This document shows, one piece after another, positions 1 through 9,530 of a stretch of DNA of 64,000 nt. The translations under genes and the position numbers were made by a program. The notes below the pieces were generated by a model. The model was not told the DNA's origin, ran no database searches, and was given only the letters and a program-made list of their open reading frames with translations. The stretch comes from an uncultured Bacteroidales bacterium (lineage in GTDB: Bacteria; Bacteroidota; Bacteroidia; Bacteroidales; UBA932). Positions within the stretch are counted from its first letter, which is position 1. Every line of letters starts with the position of its first letter. The stretch spans positions 1-64,000 of the forward strand of contig CASFGK010000008.1 of the NCBI GenBank assembly GCA_949294195.1, written 5' to 3'.

Positions 1-2
1 CG

Positions 3-43
3 CCCGTGGCTTCGTGAACGGGAGGGGCCCACCGTCTGGTGGG
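3..43. other. GC-rich double hairpin of unknown nature
   Basis: Two short inverted repeats stand side by side in a GC-rich patch: CCCGT/ACGGG (3-7 and 18-22) and CCCACC/GGTGGG (28-33 and 38-43). No reading frame here is convincing. It could be the edge of a structured RNA or of a repeat that continues left of the window. Nothing recognisable lies between 44 and 91. Confidence 0.3.
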
Positions 44-91
44 AGGGATTCAGTTTTCCGGTGTCATCCCGACAATATGGTTCTATCAAAT

Positions 92-142
92 AAAAAAAAG
101 AGAGTGACTCCAATGCCTTATGGCTTTTGGGTCACCCTCTTT
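92..142 (-). terminator. Rho-independent terminator of frdAB
   Basis: On the minus strand an 11-of-12 bp stem (131-142 pairing with 97-108) with further pairing toward the loop is followed by an eight-T run (99-92). It lies about 20 nt after the frdB stop codon, so it ends the frdA-frdB transcript. Confidence 0.8.
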
Positions 143-161
143 CTATATTAAAAGCGATAAA

Positions 162-941
162 CTAGTCCTGGAACTTGGCCTTCAGGAACTCCCTGTTTAG
201 ACGTGCTATATGTGATATAGTCACATGCTTAGGGCATTCCATTTCACAGGCCCTGGTGTTGGTGCAGGCACCGAAACCGAGCTCGTCCATTTTCGCAATC
301 ATCGCCTTTGCCCTCTTCGCAGCTTCAACCCTGCCCTGAGGGAGAAGTGCAAGCGAACTTACACGTGCAGCAACGAAAAGCATTGCAGAACCGTTCTTGC
401 AAGTAGCTACACAAGCACCGCAACCGATACATGCAGCTCCGTCCATACTCTCTTCCGCTATTTCATGGGAAATAGGAATTACATTTCCGTCCGGTACACC
501 ACCTGTATTGACTGAAACGAATCCTCCGGCCTGCTGAATCTTGTCAAAAGCCTGACGGTCTACGACAAGGTCCTTGATTACAGGGAAGACGTTACTTCTC
601 CACGGCTCAATTGTAATAGTGTCACCATCCTTGAATTTGCGCATATGGAGCTGGCATGTAGTGACCTCATCGTCAGGTCCGTGCGCCCTTCCGTTGATAT
701 ACAGTGAGCATGCACCGCAAATACCCTCACGGCAGTCATGGTCGAAAGAAACAGGGCCGCTGCTCTGGCAACCTCTCTCCACAGCTACCGGATCCATCCC
801 TTCATGTATAAGCTGCTCGTTAAGAATGTCGAGCATCTCAAGAAAGGAGCTGTCAGGAGATATATTCTTGACCTTATAGGTCTCAAAATGTCCTTTTGTC
901 TTGGCGTTTTTCTGGCGCCATACTTTCAAAGTTAAATCCAT
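162..941 (-). CDS. frdB: Fumarate reductase / succinate dehydrogenase iron-sulfur subunit
   Basis: This 259-residue subunit carries electrons between the flavoprotein and the quinone site of a respiratory complex II on the cytoplasmic face of the inner membrane. The N-terminal ferredoxin domain has the 2Fe-2S cysteines C70, C75, C78 and C96. The C-terminal domain has C171, C174, C177, C181 and C226, C232, C236, fitting the 4Fe-4S and 3Fe-4S clusters. It follows frdA with a 5-nt gap and ends at a strong terminator. In an anaerobic Bacteroidales background fumarate reduction is the likelier direction, but sequence alone does not separate FrdB from SdhB. Confidence 0.95.
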   Translation of the reverse strand: MDLTLKVWRQKNAKTKGHFETYKVKNISPDSSFLEMLDILNEQLIHEGMDPVAVERGCQSSGPVSFDHDCREGICGACSLYINGRAHGPDDEVTTCQLHMRKFKDGDTITIEPWRSNVFPVIKDLVVDRQAFDKIQQAGGFVSVNTGGVPDGNVIPISHEIAEESMDGAACIGCGACVATCKNGSAMLFVAARVSSLALLPQGRVEAAKRAKAMIAKMDELGFGACTNTRACEMECPKHVTISHIARLNREFLKAKFQD

Positions 942-946
942 TTCAA

Positions 947-2893
947 TTAGTCTTTATAGTTTCTGGTAGCTATCTTGATATTCTCGTATACAAGAGGCTC
1001 CTTGTGAAGCTCAGGCTCAACATTATCACCCTTGTATTCCCATGCACCGACATACATGAAGTGCTCGTCATCACGCTTGGTCTCACCGTCCTCGGTCTGC
1101 ATTTCCTCACGGAAATGTCCTCCGCATGACTCGCGGCGATGAAGTGCGTCACGTGCCATAAGTTCACCTATCTCAAGGAAATCTGCAAGCCTCAGAGCCT
1201 TTTCAAGCTCCTGGTTGAAATTCTCCTTGTCTCCGGCTACATATACATCTGACCAGAATTCCTTACGGAGGTCTTTAATAAGCTCTATTGCTTTCTTGAG
1301 ACCTGCCTCATTACGGGCCATTCCCACATACTCCCACATGATATGGCCGAGTTTCTTGTGGATCTCGTCTACGGTATGCTTTCCCTTGATGGAAAGAAGC
1401 TTGTCTATTTTCGTCCTGACAGCCTTTTCAGCCTCGGCAAATTCAGGGGCACTGGTGTCAGTCTTAGGATTCTTGAACTGGGTGGCAAGATAATCACCGA
1501 TTGTGTACGGAAGGATGAAATATCCGTCAGCAAGTCCCTGCATGAGAGCTGAAGCACCGAGACGGTTACCGCCATGATCGCTGAAGTTGGCCTCACCTAT
1601 AGCATAAAGTCCCGGAATCGTAGTCTGAAGATTATAGTCGACCCAAAGTCCACCCATAGTATAATGAATGGCAGGATATATCATCATAGGCTCCTTGTAA
1701 GGATCCGTATCAGTAATCTTCTGATACATCTGGAAAAGGTTTCCGTATCTTTCACGTATCTTCTCTACACCAAGTCTTTCAATGGCTGTAGAGAAATCAA
1801 GGAATACGGCAAGACCTGTTTCATTTACTCCGAAACCTGCATCACATCTTTCCTTGGCAGCACGTGAAGCAACGTCACGTGGAACAAGATTTCCGAATGC
1901 AGGGTAACGGCGCTCAAGATAATAGTCCCTGTCCTCTTCAGGAATCTGTGAAGGTTTTACTTGTTTCTTGCGAAGCCTTTCTACATCCTCTTTCTTCTTA
2001 GGTACCCATATACGTCCGTCGTTTCTCAAAGACTCCGACATAAGGGTAAGCTTTGACTGCTGGTCACCATGTACAGGAATACAAGTAGGATGAATCTGTG
2101 CAAAGCATGGATTTGCAAAATAAGCCCCTTTCTTGTAACACTGCCATGCGGCCGAACCGTTACTGTTCATGGCGTTGGTGGAAAGGAAATATGTATTTCC
2201 GTATCCTCCGGTTGCAAGAACAACTGCATGTGCACCGAATCTCTCAATTTCACCTGTTACAAGATTCCTTGCTATGATACCTTTGGCTTCACCGTTGATA
2301 AGGACTACGTCAAGCATCTCATGACGTGGATAGCTCTTTACAGTTCCAAGTGCTATCTGACGGTTCATTGCAGCATAGGCTCCGAGAAGAAGCTGCTGTC
2401 CGGTCTGGCCTCTGGCATAGAAAGTACGGCTTACCTGAGCACCGCCGAAAGACCTGTTTGCGAGAAGTCCGCCATACTCCCTTGCAAAAGGAACGCCCTG
2501 AGCGACACACTGGTCGATGATGTTATTGCTCACTTCGGCAAGTCTGTAGACATTGGCCTCGCGGCTGCGGTAGTCTCCACCCTTGATGGTCTCATAGAAA
2601 AGACGATAGACAGAGTCATTGTCATTCTGGTAATTCTTTGCTGCGTTGATACCTCCCTGAGCGGCGATTGAATGTGCACGGCGAGGTGAATCGCTTATAC
2701 AGAAGACTTTTACATTATAACCGAGCTGACCCAGTGTAGCAGCTGCAGATGCTCCTCCAAGTCCGGTTCCGACGACAATGATTTCGAGTTTCCTCTTGTT
2801 GCCCGGATTGACAACACGGATCTGAGATTTATGCTTTGTCCATTTCTCAGACAAAGGACCCTCAGGAATCTTAGAAATTAATTTTTCGGCCAT
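947..2893 (-). CDS. frdA: Fumarate reductase / succinate dehydrogenase flavoprotein subunit
   Basis: The protein of about 648 residues is the catalytic FAD subunit that interconverts fumarate and succinate. A dinucleotide-binding GTGLGG motif lies near residue 42, followed by the [13 protein letters not shown] segment that carries the FAD-linking histidine. The C-terminal capping and helical domains are complete. I chose the ATG giving MAEKLISK because the ten codons upstream look non-coding. frdB follows directly. The membrane cytochrome b subunit that normally precedes frdA in Bacteroidetes is not present upstream; a hydrolase gene lies there instead. Confidence 0.95.
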   Translation of the reverse strand: MAEKLISKIPEGPLSEKWTKHKSQIRVVNPGNKRKLEIIVVGTGLGGASAAATLGQLGYNVKVFCISDSPRRAHSIAAQGGINAAKNYQNDNDSVYRLFYETIKGGDYRSREANVYRLAEVSNNIIDQCVAQGVPFAREYGGLLANRSFGGAQVSRTFYARGQTGQQLLLGAYAAMNRQIALGTVKSYPRHEMLDVVLINGEAKGIIARNLVTGEIERFGAHAVVLATGGYGNTYFLSTNAMNSNGSAAWQCYKKGAYFANPCFAQIHPTCIPVHGDQQSKLTLMSESLRNDGRIWVPKKKEDVERLRKKQVKPSQIPEEDRDYYLERRYPAFGNLVPRDVASRAAKERCDAGFGVNETGLAVFLDFSTAIERLGVEKIRERYGNLFQMYQKITDTDPYKEPMMIYPAIHYTMGGLWVDYNLQTTIPGLYAIGEANFSDHGGNRLGASALMQGLADGYFILPYTIGDYLATQFKNPKTDTSAPEFAEAEKAVRTKIDKLLSIKGKHTVDEIHKKLGHIMWEYVGMARNEAGLKKAIELIKDLRKEFWSDVYVAGDKENFNQELEKALRLADFLEIGELMARDALHRRESCGGHFREEMQTEDGETKRDDEHFMYVGAWEYKGDNVEPELHKEPLVYENIKIATRNYKD

Positions 2894-2985
2894 TTTATGA
2901 TGTTTAATGAAATTTCTGCGCAAGTTTAGTGATTTTTAAGCAAATGAGCAATTAAATCAGCTCTCTATTAAGCAAAAAATCTACT

Positions 2986-4269
2986 TTACCGTATAAAATT
3001 TTTTAACTCTTCTTCGTATATCTTCAAGAATGTAGGAGACATACGAAGGTAAGAGATGAGAAATTGTTCCCTGCTTATATTTCCTGACAGATATTTTCTG
3101 TACAAAGGAAGGAAAAGTTCCCTTATCCTGCGGTCAGACGAGATGCTGCAGGAAAGAAGCGAACACTTTTCTTCTCCGGACGGGAAAACAGAAGAAATGT
3201 CCATATAATTCTTACCGTTACTCAATTCAAATCTGAATACATGACTGTATTTTATAGAAAGCGCAAGGTCGCACATCAGGCTGTTTGCCGACATGCATGA
3301 AGATTTCATGTATCCAGGCAAAATTTCACTCTCAGACACAGGGACAGGTATGGCTGTCCCGCACACCGGATACCCGAGAACAGCCCACATTACTGAATGT
3401 AAAGGATCCTCCCCTTCCCTTACACCCTGGACTACAACCGATGCCGAAGTGCTCCTGCGTGGAATGAAATCCTGCTCCGGTATGATACCTGAACAAAAGC
3501 CAAGCTCTTTCATTTCAGCGTAATCCCTGTTGTAATCCGCTCCTGTAAATTCATTTCTGTATGAACGTGAAAGACTGTCGAATATGAAGTCTGGAGTGAA
3601 TCCTTTCCCTTTGTTCCACGTTTCATCAAATATTGAAGATGCTGTCATATAACGCTCGTATCCCAGTCTGTCTTCACTCCTTCCTGAAAATGAAAAGTTG
3701 GTAAACACTATATATCCGTCCGGAGCCGTTCCCACGTCATTTGCATCGTATTTTACATAAGAGAAATTCCCTGCTTCATATATTGCGGCACCTCCGTAAG
3801 CGTCTATCGCGCCGAAAGTGGCCTGCACCCCAATGGGACGGCTGAGTGTATCAAGGAAACACTCGAAGTCAGAAAGATCCTTGCATATTCCCAAAGCCTT
3901 GTAAATCAATATTCCTTCTCTGTCCATCAATGAAGATGGAACATCATCGTCGTTAAGGTTGTATGAAGCGGTATTCATAAGGGCAAAGCCGGCAGTATTT
4001 ACACCTATCCATACTTCCCGGTCAGAATCGGAGGCACCCGGAGCTATACTGCCTGAAGAATTGACAAGACCGGTAAAACTGTAGACTGCACCTTTGAAAT
4101 GCTCAAGCCTGTTGTCAAGCATATCGGTATCCCTGTGTTTCCAAAGCAAGGGACGTCCGTCGGCAGTAGCCTTACCTGAAATAACGGCAGCAGTACATCC
4201 GTAAGACTGTACCGTACCGGCAAAAAGGAACAGCAATAAGGATATTGATATGAAATGAATATGCTTCAT
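2986..4269 (-). CDS. Secreted Ntn-hydrolase, C45/C69-like (acyltransferase or amidohydrolase family)
   Basis: The 427-residue protein starts with a clear signal peptide (hydrophobic residues 6-20) ending just before Cys25. That cysteine begins the segment GCTAAVISGKATADGRP, and a WKHRD motif follows. This is the arrangement of N-terminal-nucleophile hydrolases related to isopenicillin-N acyltransferase and C69 dipeptidases, in which the exposed N-terminal Cys is the nucleophile. The substrate (amide, acylated amino acid or dipeptide) cannot be told. A lipoprotein reading of Cys25 is possible, but the preceding residues do not form a good lipobox. It lies between ruvB and frdA on the same strand and is probably unrelated to either in function. 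Confidence 0.75.
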   Translation of the reverse strand: MKHIHFISISLLLFLFAGTVQSYGCTAAVISGKATADGRPLLWKHRDTDMLDNRLEHFKGAVYSFTGLVNSSGSIAPGASDSDREVWIGVNTAGFALMNTASYNLNDDDVPSSLMDREGILIYKALGICKDLSDFECFLDTLSRPIGVQATFGAIDAYGGAAIYEAGNFSYVKYDANDVGTAPDGYIVFTNFSFSGRSEDRLGYERYMTASSIFDETWNKGKGFTPDFIFDSLSRSYRNEFTGADYNRDYAEMKELGFCSGIIPEQDFIPRRSTSASVVVQGVREGEDPLHSVMWAVLGYPVCGTAIPVPVSESEILPGYMKSSCMSANSLMCDLALSIKYSHVFRFELSNGKNYMDISSVFPSGEEKCSLLSCSISSDRRIRELFLPLYRKYLSGNISREQFLISYLRMSPTFLKIYEEELKNFIR

Positions 4270-4277
4270 AAAAGGAA

Positions 4278-5303
4278 TCAGAAAAGAAGGTTTTCATCAG
4301 AAACACCTCTGTCGTATCCAAGATGTCTGTAAGCAAGTTCAGTGGCTTCCCTGCCACGAGGAGTCCTCACAATAAAGCCCTCTTTTATCAGGAAAGGTTC
4401 ATATACCTCTTCAAGCGTCCCCTGATCCTCGCCGACTGCCGTGGCTATTGTACCGGCCCCTACCGGCCCTCCGTTGAATTTTGTAATTATAGTACGGAGA
4501 ATCTTGTTGTCGACGGAATCGAGTCCCCTCTTGTCTATATTAAGAGCGTCAAGGGCGTATTTGGCTATTTTCAGATCTATCCTTCCGCTTCCCATAACCT
4601 GGGCGAAATCCCTTACTCTCCTGAGAAGAGAATTGGCTATACGCGGCGTACCGCGGCTTCTCAGAGCTATCTCACAGGCTGCATCTCCGTCTATTCCTAT
4701 ATTAAGGATGGATGCACTTCTTCTTACTATATGCTCAAGGTCCGAAGTGTCATAATATTCAAGAGCGCATGTTATGCCGAACCTGGCCCTGAGAGGAGAA
4801 GTAAGCAGTCCGCTTCTTGTAGTGGCCCCGACGAGAGTAAAAGGATTGAGTGATATCCTGACAGACCGGGCTCCCGGGCCCTTGTCTATCATTATGTCTA
4901 TTACAAAATCCTCCATGGCGGAGTAAAGGTACTCTTCAACGACAGGGGAAAGTCTGTGTATTTCGTCAATGAAAAGGACATCGCCTTCGTCAAGGGAAGT
5001 AAGAAGACCGGCAAGGTCTCCCGGCTTGTCAAGTATAGGACCGGAGGTGACTTTCATTCCCACTCCGAGTTCATTTGCTATTATGTGCGCCAATGTTGTC
5101 TTTCCAAGACCAGGAGGTCCGTGGAAGAGGACATGATCAAGGGACTCCCCTCTCATCTTTGCCGCTTTTACAAATACCTTCAGGTTTGATATTATCTTGT
5201 TCTGACCAGTGAATTCTTTGAGATCCTGCGGCCTTATTATTCCGTCTAATTCTTTATCTTTGCCGTCGCTGATATCGTGAGGATCGAAACTTCCGTTCAT
5301 CAT
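4278..5303 (-). CDS. ruvB: Holliday junction branch migration helicase RuvB
   Basis: RuvB is the hexameric AAA+ motor that drives branch migration of Holliday junctions with RuvA during recombination repair. The protein has the Walker A motif GPPGLGKTT, Walker B/DEIHRL, sensor segment GATTRSGLL and the C-terminal winged-helix domain, and its length (about 341 residues) is normal. The first in-frame ATG at 5303 is preferred over an upstream TTG. A -7-like TATATTTG lies 20-27 nt upstream of it on the minus strand. ruvA and ruvC are not adjacent. It is divergent from mfd across an AT-rich gap. Confidence 0.95.
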   Translation of the reverse strand: MMNGSFDPHDISDGKDKELDGIIRPQDLKEFTGQNKIISNLKVFVKAAKMRGESLDHVLFHGPPGLGKTTLAHIIANELGVGMKVTSGPILDKPGDLAGLLTSLDEGDVLFIDEIHRLSPVVEEYLYSAMEDFVIDIMIDKGPGARSVRISLNPFTLVGATTRSGLLTSPLRARFGITCALEYYDTSDLEHIVRRSASILNIGIDGDAACEIALRSRGTPRIANSLLRRVRDFAQVMGSGRIDLKIAKYALDALNIDKRGLDSVDNKILRTIITKFNGGPVGAGTIATAVGEDQGTLEEVYEPFLIKEGFIVRTPRGREATELAYRHLGYDRGVSDENLLF

Positions 5304-5560
5304 TTTCAATCAAAATTATATACAAATATAGATTTATTTTTAGATACTGTTGATGATTATAGCTTTGTGGAAATGTTGAAAAGTTTTATAATTTTTTTTA
5401 TTTCAATGATTTGAATATTTATGATATTGTTGATAAGTGCGGATAGGCATATTTGAAAAAATATAACAAATAAATTTTGATATGACTTTTTCTCCTGTAT
5501 ATACATTTTCAATATTCGGGGCAAAAATAGTTCTTAAAAAGTTTCAACAGTGTTTTCAAC
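5304..5560. other. AT-rich divergent intergenic region with DnaA-box-like cluster
   Basis: This gap separates minus-strand ruvB from plus-strand mfd. It holds several 9-mers close to the DnaA box TTATCCACA. TGTTGATGA lies at 5348, TGTGGAAAT at 5366, TGTTGAAAA at 5374 and TGTTGATAA at 5428. TTTTCAACA lies at 5553 and 5564, with a variant at 5541, and TGTTGATAA recurs at 5589 inside mfd. Very AT-rich stretches (5380-5430 and 5455-5495) lie between the box groups. Coding strand switches outward on both sides. This resembles oriC, but no dnaA gene is in view and the boxes have one or two mismatches to the E. coli consensus. Confidence 0.4.
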
Positions 5561-8500
5561 ATGTTTTCAACAGAAAAAAGACATCAGATGTTGATAAGTA
5601 AGAAATCATGCGAAGAACTGTCTTCACGACTGTCCGGATCAGGTGATATTTATTGCAGCGGACTGTTCCTGTCCGCAAGATGGTTCGTCCTTTCTTCGGT
5701 TGCAAGGAGAGGACTGCATATTGTTGTCCTTCCTACACGGGAAGCGGCGGAATATTGTGTATCGGATCTTTATACACTTATAGAAGGAGACAGGGTGTTT
5801 TTTCTTCCTGCATCGGGGAAAAGTCTTGAAAGAAGTAACTATAAGTCTACTGTAAGTGTGCAGCGTACTTCTTCTTTGAGTGAAATATCCGGTTACAGTG
5901 GTGAAGAACTTCTGTTGGTGGTAACTTATCCTTCTGCTCTTGAGGAGAAAATACCTGTCGGAGAGAACATATCCGGTTCCTTTCTTCATCTTGAAACAGG
6001 TATGGAGATAAGTCACGACTCTATAAAAGAAGACCTTCTTCAAAAGAACTTCGAAAGGGTGGATTTCGTGTCGTCACCGGGTCAGTTTGCAGTGAGGGGA
6101 GGCATCATTGATATATTTTCATACTCATTCAACAATCCCTACAGGATATCCTTTTTCGGAAACGAGATAGAAAAGATAAACGTATTCGACTGTAATACAC
6201 AGCTTTCGAAAGAACTTGTACAGAGTGTTGACATATACCCGGACCTTGTATTAGGGACAAACGGGGATTCTGAAGGAGAATACCTTTCGGATCTTTTGCC
6301 TGAAAATTCAGTCATATGGCTCGATTCGTCGGATTCGTATAGTAACGAGTCATTCTATAGAGGATTTTCAGGATTCAGGAAAGTCTTCCTTGAAGTGCCT
6401 CTTTCCGTAAGGGATGCAGATACTGTCAGATTCAATATCTCTCCACAGCCTTCATTCAACAAGAATTTCGACCTTCTCACAGAAGATATAAGGAAAAGGA
6501 TGGAGTCCGGCTACAAGGTATATATATTCGGTGAAAAAGAATCGCAGCTTGAGAGGCTCAGGTCCATATTTTCCGGAAATGACGTCATTCTTCCTAAATT
6601 CTGTCCAGGAAAGAACATACATAACGGGTTTGTAGACAATGATGACAGGATATGCTGTTACTCTGATCATGAGATATTCGACAGATACCACAGGGTGGTG
6701 ATAAGAAGGACTGTGGAGAAGAGCGAACAGCTCACTATCAATGACCTTACATCGTTCAATATAGGTGATTATGTAGTCCATATAGATCATGGAGTAGGCA
6801 TATTCGGAGGACTTGTCCGCATGCGAGATGACAAAGGCAGGGTGCATGAGGTGGTAAAGATAACCTATAAGGACAATGATGTAGTTTTCGTATCTGTCCA
6901 TTCTCTCCATAAAATATCAAGATACAGGTCAAAAGAAGGCGAACCTCCTAAAATCAACAAGTTGGGTTCAAAGACATGGCAAAACCTTAAAAACAGCACC
7001 AAAGCCAAGGTGAAGGATATAGCCAAAGATCTTATACAACTGTATGCCAAGCGCAAGAGTGCCAAAGGGTTTGCTTTTTCTCCTGATACTTATATGCAGC
7101 AGGAACTTGAATCATCCTTCATGTATGAGGATACTCCTGATCAGGAGAAGGCTGTAAAGGCTGTAAAGTCCGATATGGAAGACGATTGCCCTATGGACAG
7201 GCTTGTATGCGGTGATGTGGGCTTCGGAAAGACCGAAGTGGCGATAAGGGCGGCATTCAAGGCTGTGGCCGACAGCAAGCAGGTGGCCGTACTTGTACCT
7301 ACTACTATACTTTCATTGCAGCATTACAATACATTCAAAAGCCGTCTCAAGGATTTCCCTTGCAGTATAGATTTTGTAAGCCGCCTGAGAACAGCGAAAG
7401 AGATATCCGACATACAGACCAGACTGAAGAAAGGTACTCTTGATATAGTAATAGGTACACACAAGCTATTGGGCAAAGGGTTTGAGTTCAAGGATCTGGG
7501 ACTTCTTATCATAGACGAGGAACAGAAGTTCGGAGTGACAGCAAAAGAGAAACTCCGCCAGATGAAACTTTCCGTGGATACTCTGACACTTACCGCTACT
7601 CCTATACCTAGGACTCTGCAGTTCTCCCTGCTCGGTGCAAGGGATCTTTCCATTATAAACACTCCGCCGCCAAACAGGATTCCTGTCCAGACTGAGATAA
7701 TGCTTTTCGATACGGATGAGATAAGGAATATAATCAACTACGAACTTGACAGGGGAGGACAGGTGTTCTTTGTACACAACAGAGTTGAAGAGCTTCAGTC
7801 CATATATGACATACTCCACAGGATAGTACCTGATATGCGTATATGTGTGGCTCACGGCCAAATGGAATCGAAGGTACTTGAGAACAAGATACTTGAATTC
7901 ATGTCAGGAGACTATGACATGCTTCTTTGCACTACTATCATAGAAAACGGGCTGGATGTTCCTAATGCCAATACCATAATCATCAACCAGGCACAGAACA
8001 TAGGTCTTAGCGATCTTCATCAGTTGAGGGGGCGTGTAGGAAGATCAAACAGAAAAGCATTCTGCTACCTTATAGTTCCTCCTCTTGTTTCAATAACCGA
8101 CGACGCAAAACGGAGACTGAAAGCAATAGAGGCCTTTTCAGACCTTGGAAGCGGATTCAATATAGCCATGCAGGACCTTGACATAAGGGGAGCGGGAAAT
8201 CTGCTTGGGTCCGAACAGAGCGGATTCATATCCGACATGGGACTTGAAACTTATCAGAAAATACTTGCTGAAGCTATGGAAGAGCTTGGTGTGGAGTCAG
8301 GTATCGGATCCGCTGATAACCTGAGTACCAATATAGTTCCTGACTGTACGATAGAGACAGACCAACTTGCTCTGATACCTGATTCGTATATAAATGTAAC
8401 TTCCGAGAAGATAAGGATATACAAGGAACTCGATTCCATAAGGGATGAACATGTGCTTGAAACCATGAAATCAAGGCTCGCAGACAGATTCGGAAAGATT

Positions 8501-8800
8501 CCTGAAGAACTAGAAAGGCTTTTCAATATAGTTAAGATAAGAAACCTTGCCGGAAATCTCGGATTCGAGAAAGTGATAATAAAAAACGGAGTGATGATAT
8601 CTTTCTTCATATCGAATCCGATGTCACAATACTACCGTTCAAGAAAATTTGCCGGTATAATAGAACGTATAAATGAAAACAGCAGTATATTTGAACTCAA
8701 ACAGACTGACGACAAACTCAGGATATTTGTCAGGAATGTCCCTGATTTGAAAAAAGCATATTCTCTGTTGAGCAGACTGAAGGAAAATCAAAATATGTAG
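5561..8800 (+). CDS. mfd: Transcription-repair coupling factor Mfd
   Basis: Mfd removes RNA polymerase stalled at DNA lesions and recruits UvrA for strand-specific excision repair. The 1079-residue protein has the UvrB-like N-terminal part and the RNA polymerase interaction domain near residue 401 (GDYVVHIDHGVGIFGG). The superfamily 2 translocase follows, with Walker A GDVGFGKTE near residue 551 and box II DEEQ near residue 651. The TRG motif region (LRGRVGRS) and C-terminal TRCF domain follow. The ATG at 5561 lies within a run of TTTTCAACA repeats; an ATG at 5588 is an alternative start. coaX begins 4 nt after its stop codon. Confidence 0.97.
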   Translation: MFSTEKRHQMLISKKSCEELSSRLSGSGDIYCSGLFLSARWFVLSSVARRGLHIVVLPTREAAEYCVSDLYTLIEGDRVFFLPASGKSLERSNYKSTVSVQRTSSLSEISGYSGEELLLVVTYPSALEEKIPVGENISGSFLHLETGMEISHDSIKEDLLQKNFERVDFVSSPGQFAVRGGIIDIFSYSFNNPYRISFFGNEIEKINVFDCNTQLSKELVQSVDIYPDLVLGTNGDSEGEYLSDLLPENSVIWLDSSDSYSNESFYRGFSGFRKVFLEVPLSVRDADTVRFNISPQPSFNKNFDLLTEDIRKRMESGYKVYIFGEKESQLERLRSIFSGNDVILPKFCPGKNIHNGFVDNDDRICCYSDHEIFDRYHRVVIRRTVEKSEQLTINDLTSFNIGDYVVHIDHGVGIFGGLVRMRDDKGRVHEVVKITYKDNDVVFVSVHSLHKISRYRSKEGEPPKINKLGSKTWQNLKNSTKAKVKDIAKDLIQLYAKRKSAKGFAFSPDTYMQQELESSFMYEDTPDQEKAVKAVKSDMEDDCPMDRLVCGDVGFGKTEVAIRAAFKAVADSKQVAVLVPTTILSLQHYNTFKSRLKDFPCSIDFVSRLRTAKEISDIQTRLKKGTLDIVIGTHKLLGKGFEFKDLGLLIIDEEQKFGVTAKEKLRQMKLSVDTLTLTATPIPRTLQFSLLGARDLSIINTPPPNRIPVQTEIMLFDTDEIRNIINYELDRGGQVFFVHNRVEELQSIYDILHRIVPDMRICVAHGQMESKVLENKILEFMSGDYDMLLCTTIIENGLDVPNANTIIINQAQNIGLSDLHQLRGRVGRSNRKAFCYLIVPPLVSITDDAKRRLKAIEAFSDLGSGFNIAMQDLDIRGAGNLLGSEQSGFISDMGLETYQKILAEAMEELGVESGIGSADNLSTNIVPDCTIETDQLALIPDSYINVTSEKIRIYKELDSIRDEHVLETMKSRLADRFGKIPEELERLFNIVKIRNLAGNLGFEKVIIKNGVMISFFISNPMSQYYRSRKFAGIIERINENSSIFELKQTDDKLRIFVRNVPDLKKAYSLLSRLKENQNM

Positions 8801-8804
8801 AGTC

Positions 8805-9530
8805 ATGCCGAATCTTGTCATAGATATAGGAAATACAGCACTGAAGGCAGCATGGTCGGACGGTACCACTTTGGGAAAGACATACAGATACCAGGGGGAA
8901 AGAATCACCGAGTTCATATCAGGACTTATAGAAAAGGAAAGTCCTGAAGTGATGGTGATATCTACAGTCAGGGAGATACCTGCCGGAACCGTCCGTTATT
9001 TCAGCGGGAAGTGCGTAAGACTTGTCCTTATGGACAGGACACGTACTGAAGAAGCTGTTTCAAGGGGACTTATGCCGTATCTTGCTCCGGACAGGGTTGC
9101 TTCCATAATAGCTTCAAGATACCTGTTCAAAGGGAAAGGGTGTACTCTGTTTGATATGGGTACTGTAATGACTGTGGATTTCATAGAACCGGACGGAAGA
9201 TATTCCGGAGGAAATGTTTCTCTCGGATGCAGAACGAGATTCAAGGCTGTCAACAGATATTCCAGATCAGTTCCTCTTTTCGATACTCCTGAGTCTGTCC
9301 AGGATAAAGGGACATCTCTCCAGACATCTGTAGAATCAGGTGTAATTACTGGAATGTTGTTTGAAATTCAAGGATATATAGACAAATTCAGAGAAAATAT
9401 AGTTGTTTTTACCGGTGGAGATGCAATTTATTTTGCAAAAAGAATGAAAAACTCCATCTTTGTAGTTTGTAACTTAGTATTGATGGGATTAGCTTTGATA
9501 GCTGATGAATATGTTAAGAATATCCGTTAA
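8805..9530 (+). CDS. coaX: Type III pantothenate kinase
   Basis: CoaX phosphorylates pantothenate in the first step of coenzyme A synthesis. The 241-residue protein has the ASKHA-fold phosphate motifs: LVIDIGNT at the N terminus, DMGTVMTVD in the middle and TGGD near residue 205. Type III enzymes are not inhibited by CoA and are the usual form in Bacteroidetes. It starts 4 nt after mfd and overlaps the next gene by 26 nt. This supports one transcript from mfd through the envelope genes. Confidence 0.9.
   Translation: MPNLVIDIGNTALKAAWSDGTTLGKTYRYQGERITEFISGLIEKESPEVMVISTVREIPAGTVRYFSGKCVRLVLMDRTRTEEAVSRGLMPYLAPDRVASIIASRYLFKGKGCTLFDMGTVMTVDFIEPDGRYSGGNVSLGCRTRFKAVNRYSRSVPLFDTPESVQDKGTSLQTSVESGVITGMLFEIQGYIDKFRENIVVFTGGDAIYFAKRMKNSIFVVCNLVLMGLALIADEYVKNIR

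Noticed and set aside
5541-5572. Three TTTCAACA repeats as a CRISPR-like array
   Set aside because: Units are only about 11 nt with no spacers; better explained as DnaA-box-like or AT-rich repeats.
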